Source: Nocardia puris
Lineage (GTDB): Bacteria; Actinomycetota; Actinomycetes; Mycobacteriales; Mycobacteriaceae
Direction of reading: 5' to 3'
Assembly (NCBI RefSeq): GCF_003315035.1
Contig: NZ_QNRE01000021.1
Coordinates: 1-64,000, forward strand
Length of the DNA: 64,000 bases
The position numbers and the translations under genes were made by a program. Under the pieces are notes generated by a model. It ran no database searches. It worked only from the letters and a program-made list of their open reading frames with translations, and was not told where the DNA came from. Shown here piece by piece: positions 1-8,350 of this stretch (the first letter of the stretch is position 1; every line of letters begins with the position of its first letter).

Positions 1-93
1 ACGCCCGGACCCATTCCGAACCCGGAAGCTAAGGCCACCAGCGCCGATGGTACTGCACTCGACAGGGTGTGGGAGAGTAGGACACCGCCGGAC
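1..93 (+). rRNA. rrf: 5S ribosomal RNA, 3' part (5' end outside window)
   Basis: The first 93 bases match the conserved 3' three quarters of actinobacterial 5S rRNA, including the CCATTCCGAACCCGGAAGCTAAG block and the terminal AGTAGGACACCGCC. About 25 to 30 bases of the 5' end lie before the window. An rRNA operon (16S-23S-5S) therefore ends here on the plus strand. The exact 3' end is uncertain by one or two bases. Confidence 0.95.
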
Positions 94-101
94 AATTGTT
101 C

Positions 102-135
102 ACGATAGGGGACCCAGAGATGGGTCCCCTATCGT
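102..135 (+). terminator. Terminator of the rRNA operon
   Basis: A perfect 15-bp inverted repeat (102-116 with 121-135) encloses a GAGA tetraloop and is followed by a CGTTT stretch. It starts 9 bases after the 5S end, where a factor-independent rRNA operon terminator is expected. Confidence 0.9.
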
Positions 136-257
136 CGTTTGGGCACCTTGCGGTGTCCGAACCAGGCCGCGTCCGTGCTCCGCCACCCCGCGCGTGCCAC
201 AATCTGTGCAAGTCGAACACCATCGAACACCCTGCGGGGACTCAGAAAGGGACCACC

Positions 258-1949
258 GTGTCGGAACACAACGACGGCCGGAAGCCATTCCGGCGGAGCG
301 CTTCCGCCCCCGGCCGGCGCGACGCCGGAGCCGATCGACCGTCACGCGGCACCGGTGACAACCCGCGCGGCGGCTTCCAGCGCCGCGGTGACTCCGACGA
401 CCGGGGTGGATTCCGCGGCCGGAGCGAATCCGGCGACCGTGGTGGTTTCAAGGGCCGCGAATCCGGTGATCGTGGTGGTTTCCGTGGTCGAGACGATTCG
501 AGTGACCGCGGTGGGTACCGCGGCCGCAGCGACTCGGGCGACCGCGGGGGATTCAAAGGTCGGAGTGATTCCGGCGACCGTGGCTACCGCGGGCGCGACG
601 ACTCCGGCGATCGAAGCTTCAAGGGTCGCGGTGACTCGGGTGACCGTGGCGGTTTCAAGGGTCGCGGTGACTCGGGTGACCGGGGTGGCTTCAAAGGCCG
701 CAGCGATTCCGGTGACCGCGGCTTCAAGGGCCGCGGATCGGATGATCGTGGTGGTTTCAAGGGTCGCGGTGGCGACTCCGGCTCACGCGGATACGGGGCC
801 GGTGAAGGCTCGGGTGGCGGCTACCAGCGTCGTGAGGGCTCGGGGGAGCGTGGCGGATTCAAACGCCGCGACGACTTCGAGCGCGGCGGACAGCGTCGTG
901 ACTTCGACCGAGGCGGCGACTCCGGCGCTCGACGCGACGCCGATCGCGGTGAGTCTCGTGACCGGCGTGATTCCGATCGCGGCGACTCGCGCGAGCGCCG
1001 TGACTTCGATCGTGGCGGCGATTCCCGTGAGCGGCGCGGAGACGACCGGGGTGATTCCGGGGAGCGGCGCGGCTACCAAGGCCGCGACGACTCGGGTGAT
1101 CGCGGTGGTTTCCGTCGCGGCGGCGACCGGCCCGCGCGTTCCGGTGAAGGACGAGACTTCCAGCGCGGTGAGTCCGGCGAGCGCCGCGACCACGCCGGTC
1201 CGGACCGCAGGCGTGGCGGCGAAGGCGCCCGCGCGGGTGGTGGCCGGTCGATGGACCGCAAGCCGCCGCGCCCCGAGGAACCGGATCTGCCGGACGACGT
1301 GCAAGCCTCCGATCTGGACCCGGCCGTCCGCCGCGACCTGCTGAGCCTGGACAAGGGCAACGCCGAGACCGTCGCTCGCCACCTGGTGATGGCGGTGGAC
1401 CTGGTCGACGACGACCCGCGACTCGCGCTGGCGCACGCGCGTGCCGCCCGGCAGCGCGCCGGACGCATCGCCGTGGTCCGTGAGACCGCCGGTGTGGTGG
1501 CCTACCACGCGGGAGAATGGGCAGAAGCGCTGTCCGAACTGCGCACCGCGCGCCGGATGTCCGGCGGCTCCGGCCTGCTCGCCGTGATGGCCGACTGCGA
1601 ACGCGGCCTCGGCCGCCCCGAACGCGCGATCGAACTCGGCCGTAGCGACGAGGCCCGCGCCTTGAAGGGCGACGAGGCCACCGAACTGCGCATCGTGGTC
1701 GCGGGCGCCCGCATGGACCTCGGCCAGTACGACCAGGCCGTCGTCACCTTGCAGACCTCCGATCTCGACCCCGCGCGCACCGGCTCCTCGGCCGCCCGCC
1801 TCTTCTACGCCTACGCCGACGCCCTGGTCGCCGCGGGCCGCACCGACGAGGGCCTGCAATGGTTCCTCAACGCGGCCTCCGCCGACCTCGACGGCGAGAC
1901 CGACGCCGAAGAACGCGCCGCCGAACTCACCGGCGAATCGGACGCCTGA
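258..1949 (+). CDS. Arg/Gly/Ser/Asp-repeat protein with C-terminal TPR-like domain (Rv1691-type)
   Basis: Protein of 563 aa. GTG at 258 was chosen because AGAAAGGGA precedes it at good spacing; in-frame codons upstream run into the rRNA terminator. Residues about 30-330 are low-complexity repeats of G-F-K/R-G-R-x-D-S-G-D-R-G type, resembling RGG boxes and very probably disordered. Residues about 332-563 are Ala/Leu-rich helical repeats resembling tetratricopeptides (AVDLVDDDPRLALAHARAAR; WAEALSELRTARRMSGG). The C-terminal part matches, by position and type, the TPR protein preceding the HAD phosphatase and tlyA in mycobacteria. The repeat part looks like an N-terminal expansion. An RNA-binding role is inference from the RGG-like composition and the adjacent rRNA operon. 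Confidence 0.85.
   Translation: MSEHNDGRKPFRRSASAPGRRDAGADRPSRGTGDNPRGGFQRRGDSDDRGGFRGRSESGDRGGFKGRESGDRGGFRGRDDSSDRGGYRGRSDSGDRGGFKGRSDSGDRGYRGRDDSGDRSFKGRGDSGDRGGFKGRGDSGDRGGFKGRSDSGDRGFKGRGSDDRGGFKGRGGDSGSRGYGAGEGSGGGYQRREGSGERGGFKRRDDFERGGQRRDFDRGGDSGARRDADRGESRDRRDSDRGDSRERRDFDRGGDSRERRGDDRGDSGERRGYQGRDDSGDRGGFRRGGDRPARSGEGRDFQRGESGERRDHAGPDRRRGGEGARAGGGRSMDRKPPRPEEPDLPDDVQASDLDPAVRRDLLSLDKGNAETVARHLVMAVDLVDDDPRLALAHARAARQRAGRIAVVRETAGVVAYHAGEWAEALSELRTARRMSGGSGLLAVMADCERGLGRPERAIELGRSDEARALKGDEATELRIVVAGARMDLGQYDQAVVTLQTSDLDPARTGSSAARLFYAYADALVAAGRTDEGLQWFLNAASADLDGETDAEERAAELTGESDA
366..1130 (+). repeat. In-gene tandem repeats, about 36-39 bp period
   Basis: The DNA encoding the Gly/Arg-rich half of the preceding gene is a degenerate in-frame minisatellite. 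One 29-base stretch starting TTCAAGGGTCGCGG occurs identically at 618-646 and 654-682, exactly 36 bases apart. Less exact copies run before and after. Copy number may vary between strains. Confidence 0.8.
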
Positions 1950-2475
1950 CCGCCTGCGCCGTCACTCGCTCCCGCGTGGTCGGGGCGTGAGTGCGCGGCG
2001 TCCGGTCCGCCGTACTCTCGAGGTCGGCGGGTCGGTGTCTGCCCGGGCGAATCGGCGCCGATCGCCCGCGTAGGCGCTCGCCGCGTGGGCGAAGTGAGTG
2101 CGCGGCGTCTGGGCTGCGGTACCTTCTCGACGTCGGTGGTTGCCGTGGCGAACCGGCCGGCCCGCCAGCTGCGTCCTTTCGCCCGCGTGGTCGAGGTGTG
2201 AGCGGGACGACATGAGGCTCTCGGCGTGGGTGGGTCGCTGTCCGCTGGCCTGGCGAATCGGACACCTGATCGTCCTAGTCGTCACGCTGCCTCGAGTGAT
2301 CGAGCGTGAGCACCGGACGGCCGGGCTGCTGAAGCTCTCGACGTCGGCGGGCCGCTGTTCGCTCGTCTTGGCGAATCGGCCTGCCCGCCCGGTGCGTCGC
2401 TTACGCCCGCGTGGTCGAAGCGTGAGCGCGACGTGACGCTCTCGGCAAAGGCGGTCTTCGTCTGCTCGCCCTATG
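1933..2475. repeat. Five degenerate 102-118 bp tandem repeats
   Basis: The element GGCGAATCGG recurs with first G at about 1932, 2046, 2148, 2252 and 2370. Each copy is followed, at similar distance, by a CGCGTGGTCGAnGnGTGAGnGCG element (1973, 2082, 2184, about 2292, 2408) and a TCTCGACGTCGGCGGGTCG-like element. The first copy overlaps the 3' end of the preceding gene: 1932-1952 and 2252-2272 are nearly identical across the stop codon. The array therefore looks like repeated duplication of that gene's tail followed by decay. No convincing gene was seen between 1950 and 2666; 2476-2666 shows nothing else clear. Confidence 0.75.
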
Positions 2476-2666
2476 GAATTGCTCACGTGGCGAAGGGTTT
2501 TCGCGGACCGGAAGACGCGGTTTCGCGCGCAGGGGTGGGTTGTGTCGGTGCGCTGACGTAGGGTCTAGTCCTCGGCGGTGTGCCGGGGTGGCATCCGCGC
2601 GGTTCGGGTGGGCGGCGCATGGGCGTCGCGGCCGGCGGATGCGGGACTACGCGAGGTGGGAGAGTG

Positions 2667-3548
2667 GTGGATCGGCTACGGGATCGATACGGAGCCCTGC
2701 TGCTGGACCTGGACGGCACGCTGTACCGGGGTCCGGTGGTGGTCGACGGTGCGCCGGAGGCGCTGGCGGGCGGGGACGGGCAGCGGCTCGTCTACGTCAC
2801 CAATAACGCCAGCCGCGGTCCCGGCGCGGTCGCCGCGCACCTGGCGGAACTGGGCTACCCGGCCACGACCGACGATGTCGTGACCAGCGCGCAGGCCGCC
2901 GCCCGACTGCTCGCCGAACGGCTCGCGCCCGGCGCGGACGTTCTGGTCGTCGGTACCGACGACCTGGTGGCCGAGGTGGACGCCGTCGGCCTGCGGCCCG
3001 TGCGGCGCTTCAACGGCGTCGTCCCCGCCGCCGTGGTGCAGGGCCACTCCCCGCAGACGGCGTGGCCCGACCTGGCCGAAGCCGCCTACGCCTTGCGCGC
3101 CGACGCCCTGTGGGTCGCCGCCAACACCGACCGCACCCTGCCCAACGAACGCGGCCTCGCCCCCGGCAACGGTTCGATGGTCGCCGCGCTGCGCGCCGCC
3201 TCCGACCGGGAACCCCTCGTCGCGGGCAAGCCGTACGCGCCGCTGCTCGAGGACGCGCTCACCCGCGCCGGCACCCGCGCGGCGCTGGTGGTGGGCGACC
3301 GCCTCGACACCGATATCGAAGGGGCCTGGCGCGTCGGCCTGGACTCCCTGCTCGTCCTCACGGGCGTGAGCACCCTCGAGGAGCTCGCCACCGCCCCCGA
3401 CGAGCGGATTCCCACCTACGTCGCCGAATCCCTCGACGCGCTCAACCACCCGCCCGCCGTCGACGCCGAGGGCGCGCTCGCCGACCGCTTGCGCCGCAAC
3501 CCCGGCCGGGCGGTGACGGTGCGGGCGTCCCGTTCCGACATCGGATAG
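2667..3548 (+). CDS. HAD-family phosphatase (Rv1692-type, glycerol 3-phosphate phosphatase-like)
   Basis: Protein of 293 aa. HAD motif I is D14-L-D-G-T18; TNNASRGP near residue 50 supplies motif II; GDRLDTDIEGA near residue 210 carries the acidic motif IV, giving the class IIA (NagD-like) arrangement. The M. tuberculosis orthologue by position, Rv1692, has been described as a glycerol 3-phosphate phosphatase that recycles phospholipid polar heads; transfer of that role is inference. GTG at 2667 has GAGGTGGGAG just upstream. GTG at 2664 is an alternative, as is ATG at 2619. It heads a tight plus-strand run into recN. Confidence 0.88.
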   Translation: MDRLRDRYGALLLDLDGTLYRGPVVVDGAPEALAGGDGQRLVYVTNNASRGPGAVAAHLAELGYPATTDDVVTSAQAAARLLAERLAPGADVLVVGTDDLVAEVDAVGLRPVRRFNGVVPAAVVQGHSPQTAWPDLAEAAYALRADALWVAANTDRTLPNERGLAPGNGSMVAALRAASDREPLVAGKPYAPLLEDALTRAGTRAALVVGDRLDTDIEGAWRVGLDSLLVLTGVSTLEELATAPDERIPTYVAESLDALNHPPAVDAEGALADRLRRNPGRAVTVRASRSDIG

Positions 3549-3561
3549 CGTTGACACCACG

Positions 3562-3864
3562 ATGACTACTCCGACGCCCCGCCCGCACGGCCCGGGAACA
3601 CCCGGGTCCGGCCCGCACGCGCCCCGCCCGGGCGCACCGCTGCCCGGTCAGCACCTGCCGGGTGCGCAGGGCCGCCCGGAGCCCGCCGACCCGGACCGCG
3701 TGCGCGCCGAGATCGACGAGCTGCTGGCCGAGCTGAACGCGGGCCGCACGAGCGCATCGCCGGAGAGCGCCGAAGCGGGCACCGACATCACGCGCCGCGC
3801 TCACATCCTGGAGCAGGCGCACGACGTGCTGGTCCGCGCCCTCGCCACGGTGGACAAGATCTGA
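3562..3864 (+). CDS. Small conserved hypothetical protein (Rv1693 position)
   Basis: Protein of 100 aa. The N-terminal 45 residues are Pro/Gly/His-rich and probably disordered. The C-terminal half (from DPDRVRAEIDELLAELNAG) is predicted helical and ends with two amphipathic helices. It lies 13 bases after the phosphatase and one base before tlyA, so it is surely co-transcribed. The equivalent small gene occupies the same place in mycobacteria. No function is recognised. Confidence 0.8.
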   Translation: MTTPTPRPHGPGTPGSGPHAPRPGAPLPGQHLPGAQGRPEPADPDRVRAEIDELLAELNAGRTSASPESAEAGTDITRRAHILEQAHDVLVRALATVDKI

Positions 3865-3865
3865 G

Positions 3866-4687
3866 GTGGCCAGGCGCGCGCGAGTGGACGCCGAACTCGT
3901 ACGCCGCGGGTTGGCGCGATCGCGCGAACACGCGGTCGAGCTGATCGGCGCGGGTCGGGTCCTGATATCTGGAACCGTCGCCACCAAACCCGCGACCGCC
4001 GTCGAGGCGGGCACGCCGTTGGTGGTGCGCACCGAGCCCGACGAGGTCCGCTGGGCCTCGCGCGGCGCCCACAAGCTGCTGGGCGCGCTGGCGAAGTTCG
4101 GGCCGGAGGGCGTCTCGGCCGACGGGAAACGCTGCCTGGACGCGGGCGCCTCGACCGGCGGGTTCACCGACGTGCTGCTCAGCGAGGGCGCGCGCGAGGT
4201 GGTGGCGGTCGACGTCGGCTACGGCCAGCTGGTGTGGCGGTTGCAGAGCGACGAGCGGGTGCGCGTATTCGACCGCACCAACGTCCGCACTCTCACGCCC
4301 GAACTCATCGGCGGCACCGTCGATCTCGTGGTCGGCGATCTGTCGTTCATCTCCCTCACCCTGGTGCTGCCCGCGCTCGCGGCCTGCGCCGCCGACGGCG
4401 CCGATCTGCTGCCGATGGTGAAACCGCAGTTCGAGGTCGGCAAGGAGCGCGTGGGTTCCGGTGGCGTGGTGCGTGATCCGGCGCTGCGCGCCGAGGCGGT
4501 GCGCACCGTGGCCCGGGTCGCGGCCGAGCACGGCCTGCGCGCGCTGGGCGCGGTCGCCAGCCCGCTGCCGGGGCCCTCGGGCAATGTCGAATACTTCTTG
4601 TGGCTGCGCAAGACCGGGCAGAGCGAATACGACGACGAGCAGGTCGCGGCCCTCGTCGACCGGGCGGTTGAGGAGGGTCCACGGTGA
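3866..4687 (+). CDS. tlyA: TlyA, 16S/23S rRNA 2'-O-methyltransferase
   Basis: Protein of 273 aa, the family length. An S4 RNA-binding domain covers about residues 5-60. An FtsJ-like Rossmann methyltransferase follows, with SAM motif DAGASTGGF (92-100), invariant K70 in SRGAHKL, DLSFISL, and MVKPQFEVGK. Mycobacterial TlyA methylates 16S and 23S rRNA at the subunit interface and makes ribosomes sensitive to capreomycin. The inter-domain linker reads VRWA, where I recall RAWV in M. tuberculosis. GTG at 3866 begins one base after the previous stop; the end overlaps the NAD kinase start by 4 bases. Confidence 0.95.
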   Translation: MARRARVDAELVRRGLARSREHAVELIGAGRVLISGTVATKPATAVEAGTPLVVRTEPDEVRWASRGAHKLLGALAKFGPEGVSADGKRCLDAGASTGGFTDVLLSEGAREVVAVDVGYGQLVWRLQSDERVRVFDRTNVRTLTPELIGGTVDLVVGDLSFISLTLVLPALAACAADGADLLPMVKPQFEVGKERVGSGGVVRDPALRAEAVRTVARVAAEHGLRALGAVASPLPGPSGNVEYFLWLRKTGQSEYDDEQVAALVDRAVEEGPR

Positions 4688-5661
4688 ACGCGCCGGTTTC
4701 CGGTGGCAGGGAGATCCTGCTCGTCTCGCACCCGGGCCGGGCCGAGATCATCGAGACCGCCCACCGGGTGGCGAAGATCTTCGCGGAGGCCGGTATCGGG
4801 TTGCGCGTGCTCGCCGACGAGGCGGGCAGCACGCGGTTCGATCCCGAACAGGACGCCGACGTGTCCGAACAGGGCGGCTACCCGGTGCGGGTGGTGGCCC
4901 ACGACGACCGCGCAGCGGTCGGCTGCGAGATGGTGCTGGTCCTCGGCGGCGACGGCACCTTCCTGCGCGCCGCCGAATTGGCGCGGCCCGCGTCGGTGCC
5001 GGTGCTCGGAATCAACTTGGGGCGCATCGGTTTTCTCACCGAGGCCGAGGCCGAGCACCTGGACGAGGCGCTGGGCCAGGTGGTGCGCGGCGACTACAGC
5101 CTCGAAACCCGCATGACGATCGACCTGTCGGTCCGGGTGGACGACGAGGTGGTGGAGACCGGCTGGGCGTTGAACGAGGCCAGCATCGAGAACGCTTCGC
5201 GCATGGGCGTTCTGGAGGTGGTGCTCGAGGTGGACGGGCGGCCGGTGTCGGCGTTCGGCTGCGACGGCATCCTCATCGCCACCCCGACCGGGTCGACGGC
5301 GTACGCGTTCTCGGCGGGCGGGCCGGTGGTATGGCCGGAACTCGAGGCGCTGCTGGTGATTCCGAGCAACGCGCACGCGCTGTTCGCGCGGCCGCTGGTG
5401 ACCAGCCCCGAATCCCGCATCGCGGTGGAATCGGTGGCCACGGGCCACGATGCGATAGTTTTCCTGGACGGCAGGCGCACCATGGCGCTGCCCAGCGGCG
5501 GCCGCGTGGAGGCCGTGCGCGGCGCCGAGCCGGTGCGCTGGGTGCGGCTGGATTCCGCGCCGTTCGCGGACCGGATGGTGCGCAAGTTCCAGCTGCCCGT
5601 GACCGGCTGGCGAGGCCGACGGCGAACGGAGAGCACACGTGCTGACAGAGATCAGGATTGA
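4684..5661 (+). CDS. nadK: NAD kinase
   Basis: Protein of 325 aa, phosphorylating NAD to NADP in the cytosol. The family signature GGDGT is at residues 88-92, followed by the NE motif in GWALNEASIEN and the NAD-binding TPTGSTAYAFSAGGP segment. The GTG start overlaps the tlyA stop (GTGA), implying translational coupling. The 3' end overlaps recN by 23 bases. The same tlyA-nadK-recN order is found in mycobacteria. Confidence 0.96.
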   Translation: MNAPVSGGREILLVSHPGRAEIIETAHRVAKIFAEAGIGLRVLADEAGSTRFDPEQDADVSEQGGYPVRVVAHDDRAAVGCEMVLVLGGDGTFLRAAELARPASVPVLGINLGRIGFLTEAEAEHLDEALGQVVRGDYSLETRMTIDLSVRVDDEVVETGWALNEASIENASRMGVLEVVLEVDGRPVSAFGCDGILIATPTGSTAYAFSAGGPVVWPELEALLVIPSNAHALFARPLVTSPESRIAVESVATGHDAIVFLDGRRTMALPSGGRVEAVRGAEPVRWVRLDSAPFADRMVRKFQLPVTGWRGRRRTESTRADRDQD

Positions 5662-7414
5662 CAGTCTCGGTGTCATATCCGCGGCCACCGCGCAGTTCCA
5701 CGAGGGACTGACCGTCCTCACCGGGGAGACCGGCGCGGGCAAGACGATGGTCGTGACGAGCCTGCACCTGCTCAGCGGTGCGCGCGCCGACGCGGGCCGG
5801 GTGCGGCTCGGTGCGTCGCGCGCGGTGGTGGAGGGGCGGTTCACCGTCGACGAACTGAACGAGGCGGCGCGCGGCGAGGTGGCGCGGGTGCTGGAATCGT
5901 CGGCGGCCGAAGCCGACGACGACGGCAGCGTCATCGCGATCCGCACCGTCGGCGGCGACGGGCGTTCCCGCGCGCACCTGGGCGGGCGGGGTGTGCCCGC
6001 GTCGGTGCTGGCGGAGTTCACCGCGCCGCTGCTCACCGTGCACGGCCAGAACGATCAGCTGCGCCTGCAACGCCCCGAACAACAGTTGAACGCGCTCGAC
6101 CAGTTCGCGGCCGACACCGTCGGCCCGCTGCTGCGCAAGTACCAGGTGCAGCGCCACGCCTGGCTCGACGCACGCAACGAACTGCTGGAGCGCACCGCGC
6201 GCAGCCGCGAACTGGCCCTCGAAGCCGACCGGCTCAAGCATTCGCTCCTCGAAATCGACGCCATCGCACCGGAACCCGGCGAAGACGCGCGGATCGTCGC
6301 CGAGGTGCGCAGGCTCAGCGATCTGGACTCGTTGCGCGAGGCCGCCGCCACCGCCCACGACGCGCTGTCCGGTCCGGCCGACACCCCGGACGACGGTGCG
6401 GGTGCGCTGGAAATGCTCGGCGCGGCGCGGGCGCGCCTGGATTCGGCGGAGGATCCGGCGCTGGCCGCGCTGGCGCCCCGGCTCGGCGAGGCGATCGCCG
6501 TGGTCGTGGACCTCACCACCGAGCTCAGCGGCTACCTGTCGGACCTGCCGTCCGATCCCGGTGCGCTGGATTCGCTACTCACCCGGCAGGCCGAACTCAA
6601 GAGCCTCACCCGCAAGTACGCGCCCGATATCGACGGCGTGATCGCCTGGGCCGAGGAGGCGCGCTCCCGGCTGGACTCGCTCGACGTGTCCGAGGAGGCG
6701 CTCACCAAGCTCGCGGCCGAGGTCGAGGTCGCCGCCGAACGTGTGCGCGGCGCGGCCCGCAAGCTCACCGCGGCCCGCACCAAGGCGGCCGGGAAGCTGG
6801 CGGCGGCGGTCAGCGCCGAACTGGGCGGTCTCGCGATGGGCAAGGCGCGCTTGGAGGTTCAGGTGCGGCCGGTGCCCGCCGGCGCGCAGGACAGCGCGCC
6901 GCTCACCGTCGACGGTGTCGAACTGCACGCCGGGTCCTCGGGAGTCGACGAGGTCGAGTTCCGGCTGTCGGCGCATTCCGGCGCGCAGTCGCTGCCGTTG
7001 AGCAAGAGCGCGTCCGGCGGTGAACTCTCCCGGGTGATGCTGGCGCTGGAAGTGGTGCTGGCCAGTTCCGACCACGGCGCGACCATGGTGTTCGACGAGG
7101 TGGACGCCGGCGTCGGCGGCCGCGCGGCGGTGGAGATCGGGCGCAGGCTGGCCCGGCTGGCGCGCACCCACCAGGTGATCGTGGTGACCCACCTGCCGCA
7201 GGTGGCGGCGTTCGCGGACACGCACTTGGTGGTGAACAAGTCCGACGACGGCAAGGGCAAGGTCAACAGCGGCGTGCGGGCCCTCACCGACGAGGAGCGG
7301 GTGGTGGAGCTGGCGCGCATGCTGGCGGGGTTGGACGACACCGAGACCGGCCGCGCGCACGCCGAGGAACTGCTGGAGACGGCGCGCTCCGAACGCGCCG
7401 CCGTCCGAGCCTGA
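5639..7414 (+). CDS. recN: DNA repair protein RecN
   Basis: Protein of 591 aa, SMC-like ATPase of double-strand break repair. Walker A is GETGAGKT (29-36). A central coiled-coil region spans about 150-370. The ABC signature SASGGELSRVMLALE and Walker B MVFDEVDAGVGG are near the C terminus. GTG at 5639 gives the typical N terminus MLTEIRIDSLGVI and overlaps nadK by 23 bases. Transcription ends at the hairpin just downstream. Confidence 0.97.
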   Translation: MLTEIRIDSLGVISAATAQFHEGLTVLTGETGAGKTMVVTSLHLLSGARADAGRVRLGASRAVVEGRFTVDELNEAARGEVARVLESSAAEADDDGSVIAIRTVGGDGRSRAHLGGRGVPASVLAEFTAPLLTVHGQNDQLRLQRPEQQLNALDQFAADTVGPLLRKYQVQRHAWLDARNELLERTARSRELALEADRLKHSLLEIDAIAPEPGEDARIVAEVRRLSDLDSLREAAATAHDALSGPADTPDDGAGALEMLGAARARLDSAEDPALAALAPRLGEAIAVVVDLTTELSGYLSDLPSDPGALDSLLTRQAELKSLTRKYAPDIDGVIAWAEEARSRLDSLDVSEEALTKLAAEVEVAAERVRGAARKLTAARTKAAGKLAAAVSAELGGLAMGKARLEVQVRPVPAGAQDSAPLTVDGVELHAGSSGVDEVEFRLSAHSGAQSLPLSKSASGGELSRVMLALEVVLASSDHGATMVFDEVDAGVGGRAAVEIGRRLARLARTHQVIVVTHLPQVAAFADTHLVVNKSDDGKGKVNSGVRALTDEERVVELARMLAGLDDTETGRAHAEELLETARSERAAVRA

Positions 7415-7419
7415 ACACG

Positions 7420-7448
7420 CGAAAGCCCCCGTCGCGCGGGGGCTTTCG
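7420..7448. terminator. Bidirectional terminator between recN and a convergent gene
   Basis: Perfect 12-bp arms CGAAAGCCCCCG (7420-7431) and CGGGGGCTTTCG (7437-7448) enclose a 5-base loop. The hairpin sits between two convergent stop codons and can serve both strands. Confidence 0.9.
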
Positions 7449-7458
7449 GGCATTCGGC

Positions 7459-7884
7459 TCAGTTGGTGAGCGCCTTCTGCGCGCCCTTGAGGAACTGGTT
7501 GATCAGGGTGCGCAGGCCGATCTCGAGCGCCTTGCCCGGCACCGGCAGGCTGGGCTCCGACTCCATCGTGTAGGAGACGTGCGTGCCGCCCTCGGTGTCG
7601 CGGAAGGTGACGGTGCCGACGTGGCGCTTGACCGGCGCGCCCTTGATGATCTGGTACTCCAGCTTCTCGCCGGGCACCAGCTCGGTGGTCTCCTCCACGA
7701 AACCGACGCCCTTCACACCGACCAGGTACTGGGCGCCGACGCCCGTCGGAGCGGTGGCGCCCGGCTTCTTCAGCGTGAAGTTGACGACGGGCAGGTACGG
7801 ATTGATCCCGTCGCGTTCGATGAAGAACTTGTAGACGGCCTCGCGCGGTGCGGCGATGACGACGTCGACGGTGCTGGTGGCCAT
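7459..7884 (-). CDS. SRPBCC-family (polyketide cyclase/START-like) protein
   Basis: Protein of 141 aa. The N-terminal beta strand and helix (VDVVIAAPREAVYKFFIERDGI), the central ELVPGEKLEYQII segment and the long C-terminal helix (IGLRTLINQFLKGAQKAL) give the helix-grip profile of SRPBCC proteins, which bind hydrophobic ligands. No catalytic role can be assigned. ATG at 7884 has CAGGAGA upstream. It begins an insertion between recN and steA absent from the mycobacterial order. Confidence 0.8.
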   Translation of the reverse strand: MATSTVDVVIAAPREAVYKFFIERDGINPYLPVVNFTLKKPGATAPTGVGAQYLVGVKGVGFVEETTELVPGEKLEYQIIKGAPVKRHVGTVTFRDTEGGTHVSYTMESEPSLPVPGKALEIGLRTLINQFLKGAQKALTN

Positions 7885-7978
7885 GCGTGGTCTCCTGTTC
7901 AGCTGTCTGTGACAGGAAGTGTATAGGTATCGGGTTCCACCGACGCGCGCTACGTCGCCTCGGTCACCGCACCGCCGG

Positions 7979-8203
7979 TCAGCGGCGCTTGCGCATGGTG
8001 AGCACGCCCGCGAGCCAGCCGACGGCGAACATCGCGAGCAGGATCAGCCACATCGGTGACTGCACGCTGATCAGCAGGAATTCAATGGTGACCTTGGTGC
8101 GGTTCTCGATGACGAACACGATGGCCAGCACGGTGATGGCCAGGGCGGCCCACTGGGTGGGGGAGATGCGCGACAGGAACGAGCGGGATTCGGTGGTGCT
8201 CAT
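7979..8203 (-). CDS. Small membrane protein, LapA/DUF1049-like
   Basis: Protein of 74 aa with two transmembrane helices (about 19-33 and 48-68) and a basic end RKRR. The IENRTKVTIEFLLISVQSPMW loop between helices is typical of LapA-domain proteins, which are small inner-membrane proteins. ATG at 8203 follows GAGAGGA. It stands alone between the SRPBCC and SnoaL-like genes. The role in Gram-positives is unknown. Confidence 0.75.
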   Translation of the reverse strand: MSTTESRSFLSRISPTQWAALAITVLAIVFVIENRTKVTIEFLLISVQSPMWLILLAMFAVGWLAGVLTMRKRR

Positions 8204-8350
8204 CGGAGCGTCCTCTCTGCCGGCTACCGTGACGACACACCGTCGTCGGGCTGATCCCGGCGACAGGGCCGTCGCGGAGTTCTTGCGAATCTAGCCGACC
8301 GCGCACGGCGGCACGGGCGGATCGCCCGCGCCGAGATCCGAACGCAATGC

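Noticed and set aside
366..1250. Regular repeats considered as a CRISPR array
   Set aside because: The repeats are coding, have no distinct spacers, share a codon-based 36-39 base period, and no cas genes are near.
1962..2486. Open frames in the repeat array after the first gene
   Set aside because: Several frames are open on both strands, none with a ribosome binding site or domain; the DNA repeat explains them.
4219..6036. Open minus-strand frame of 605 codons
   Set aside because: Antisense to tlyA, nadK and recN; composition is His/Arg/Ala-rich without recognisable domains.
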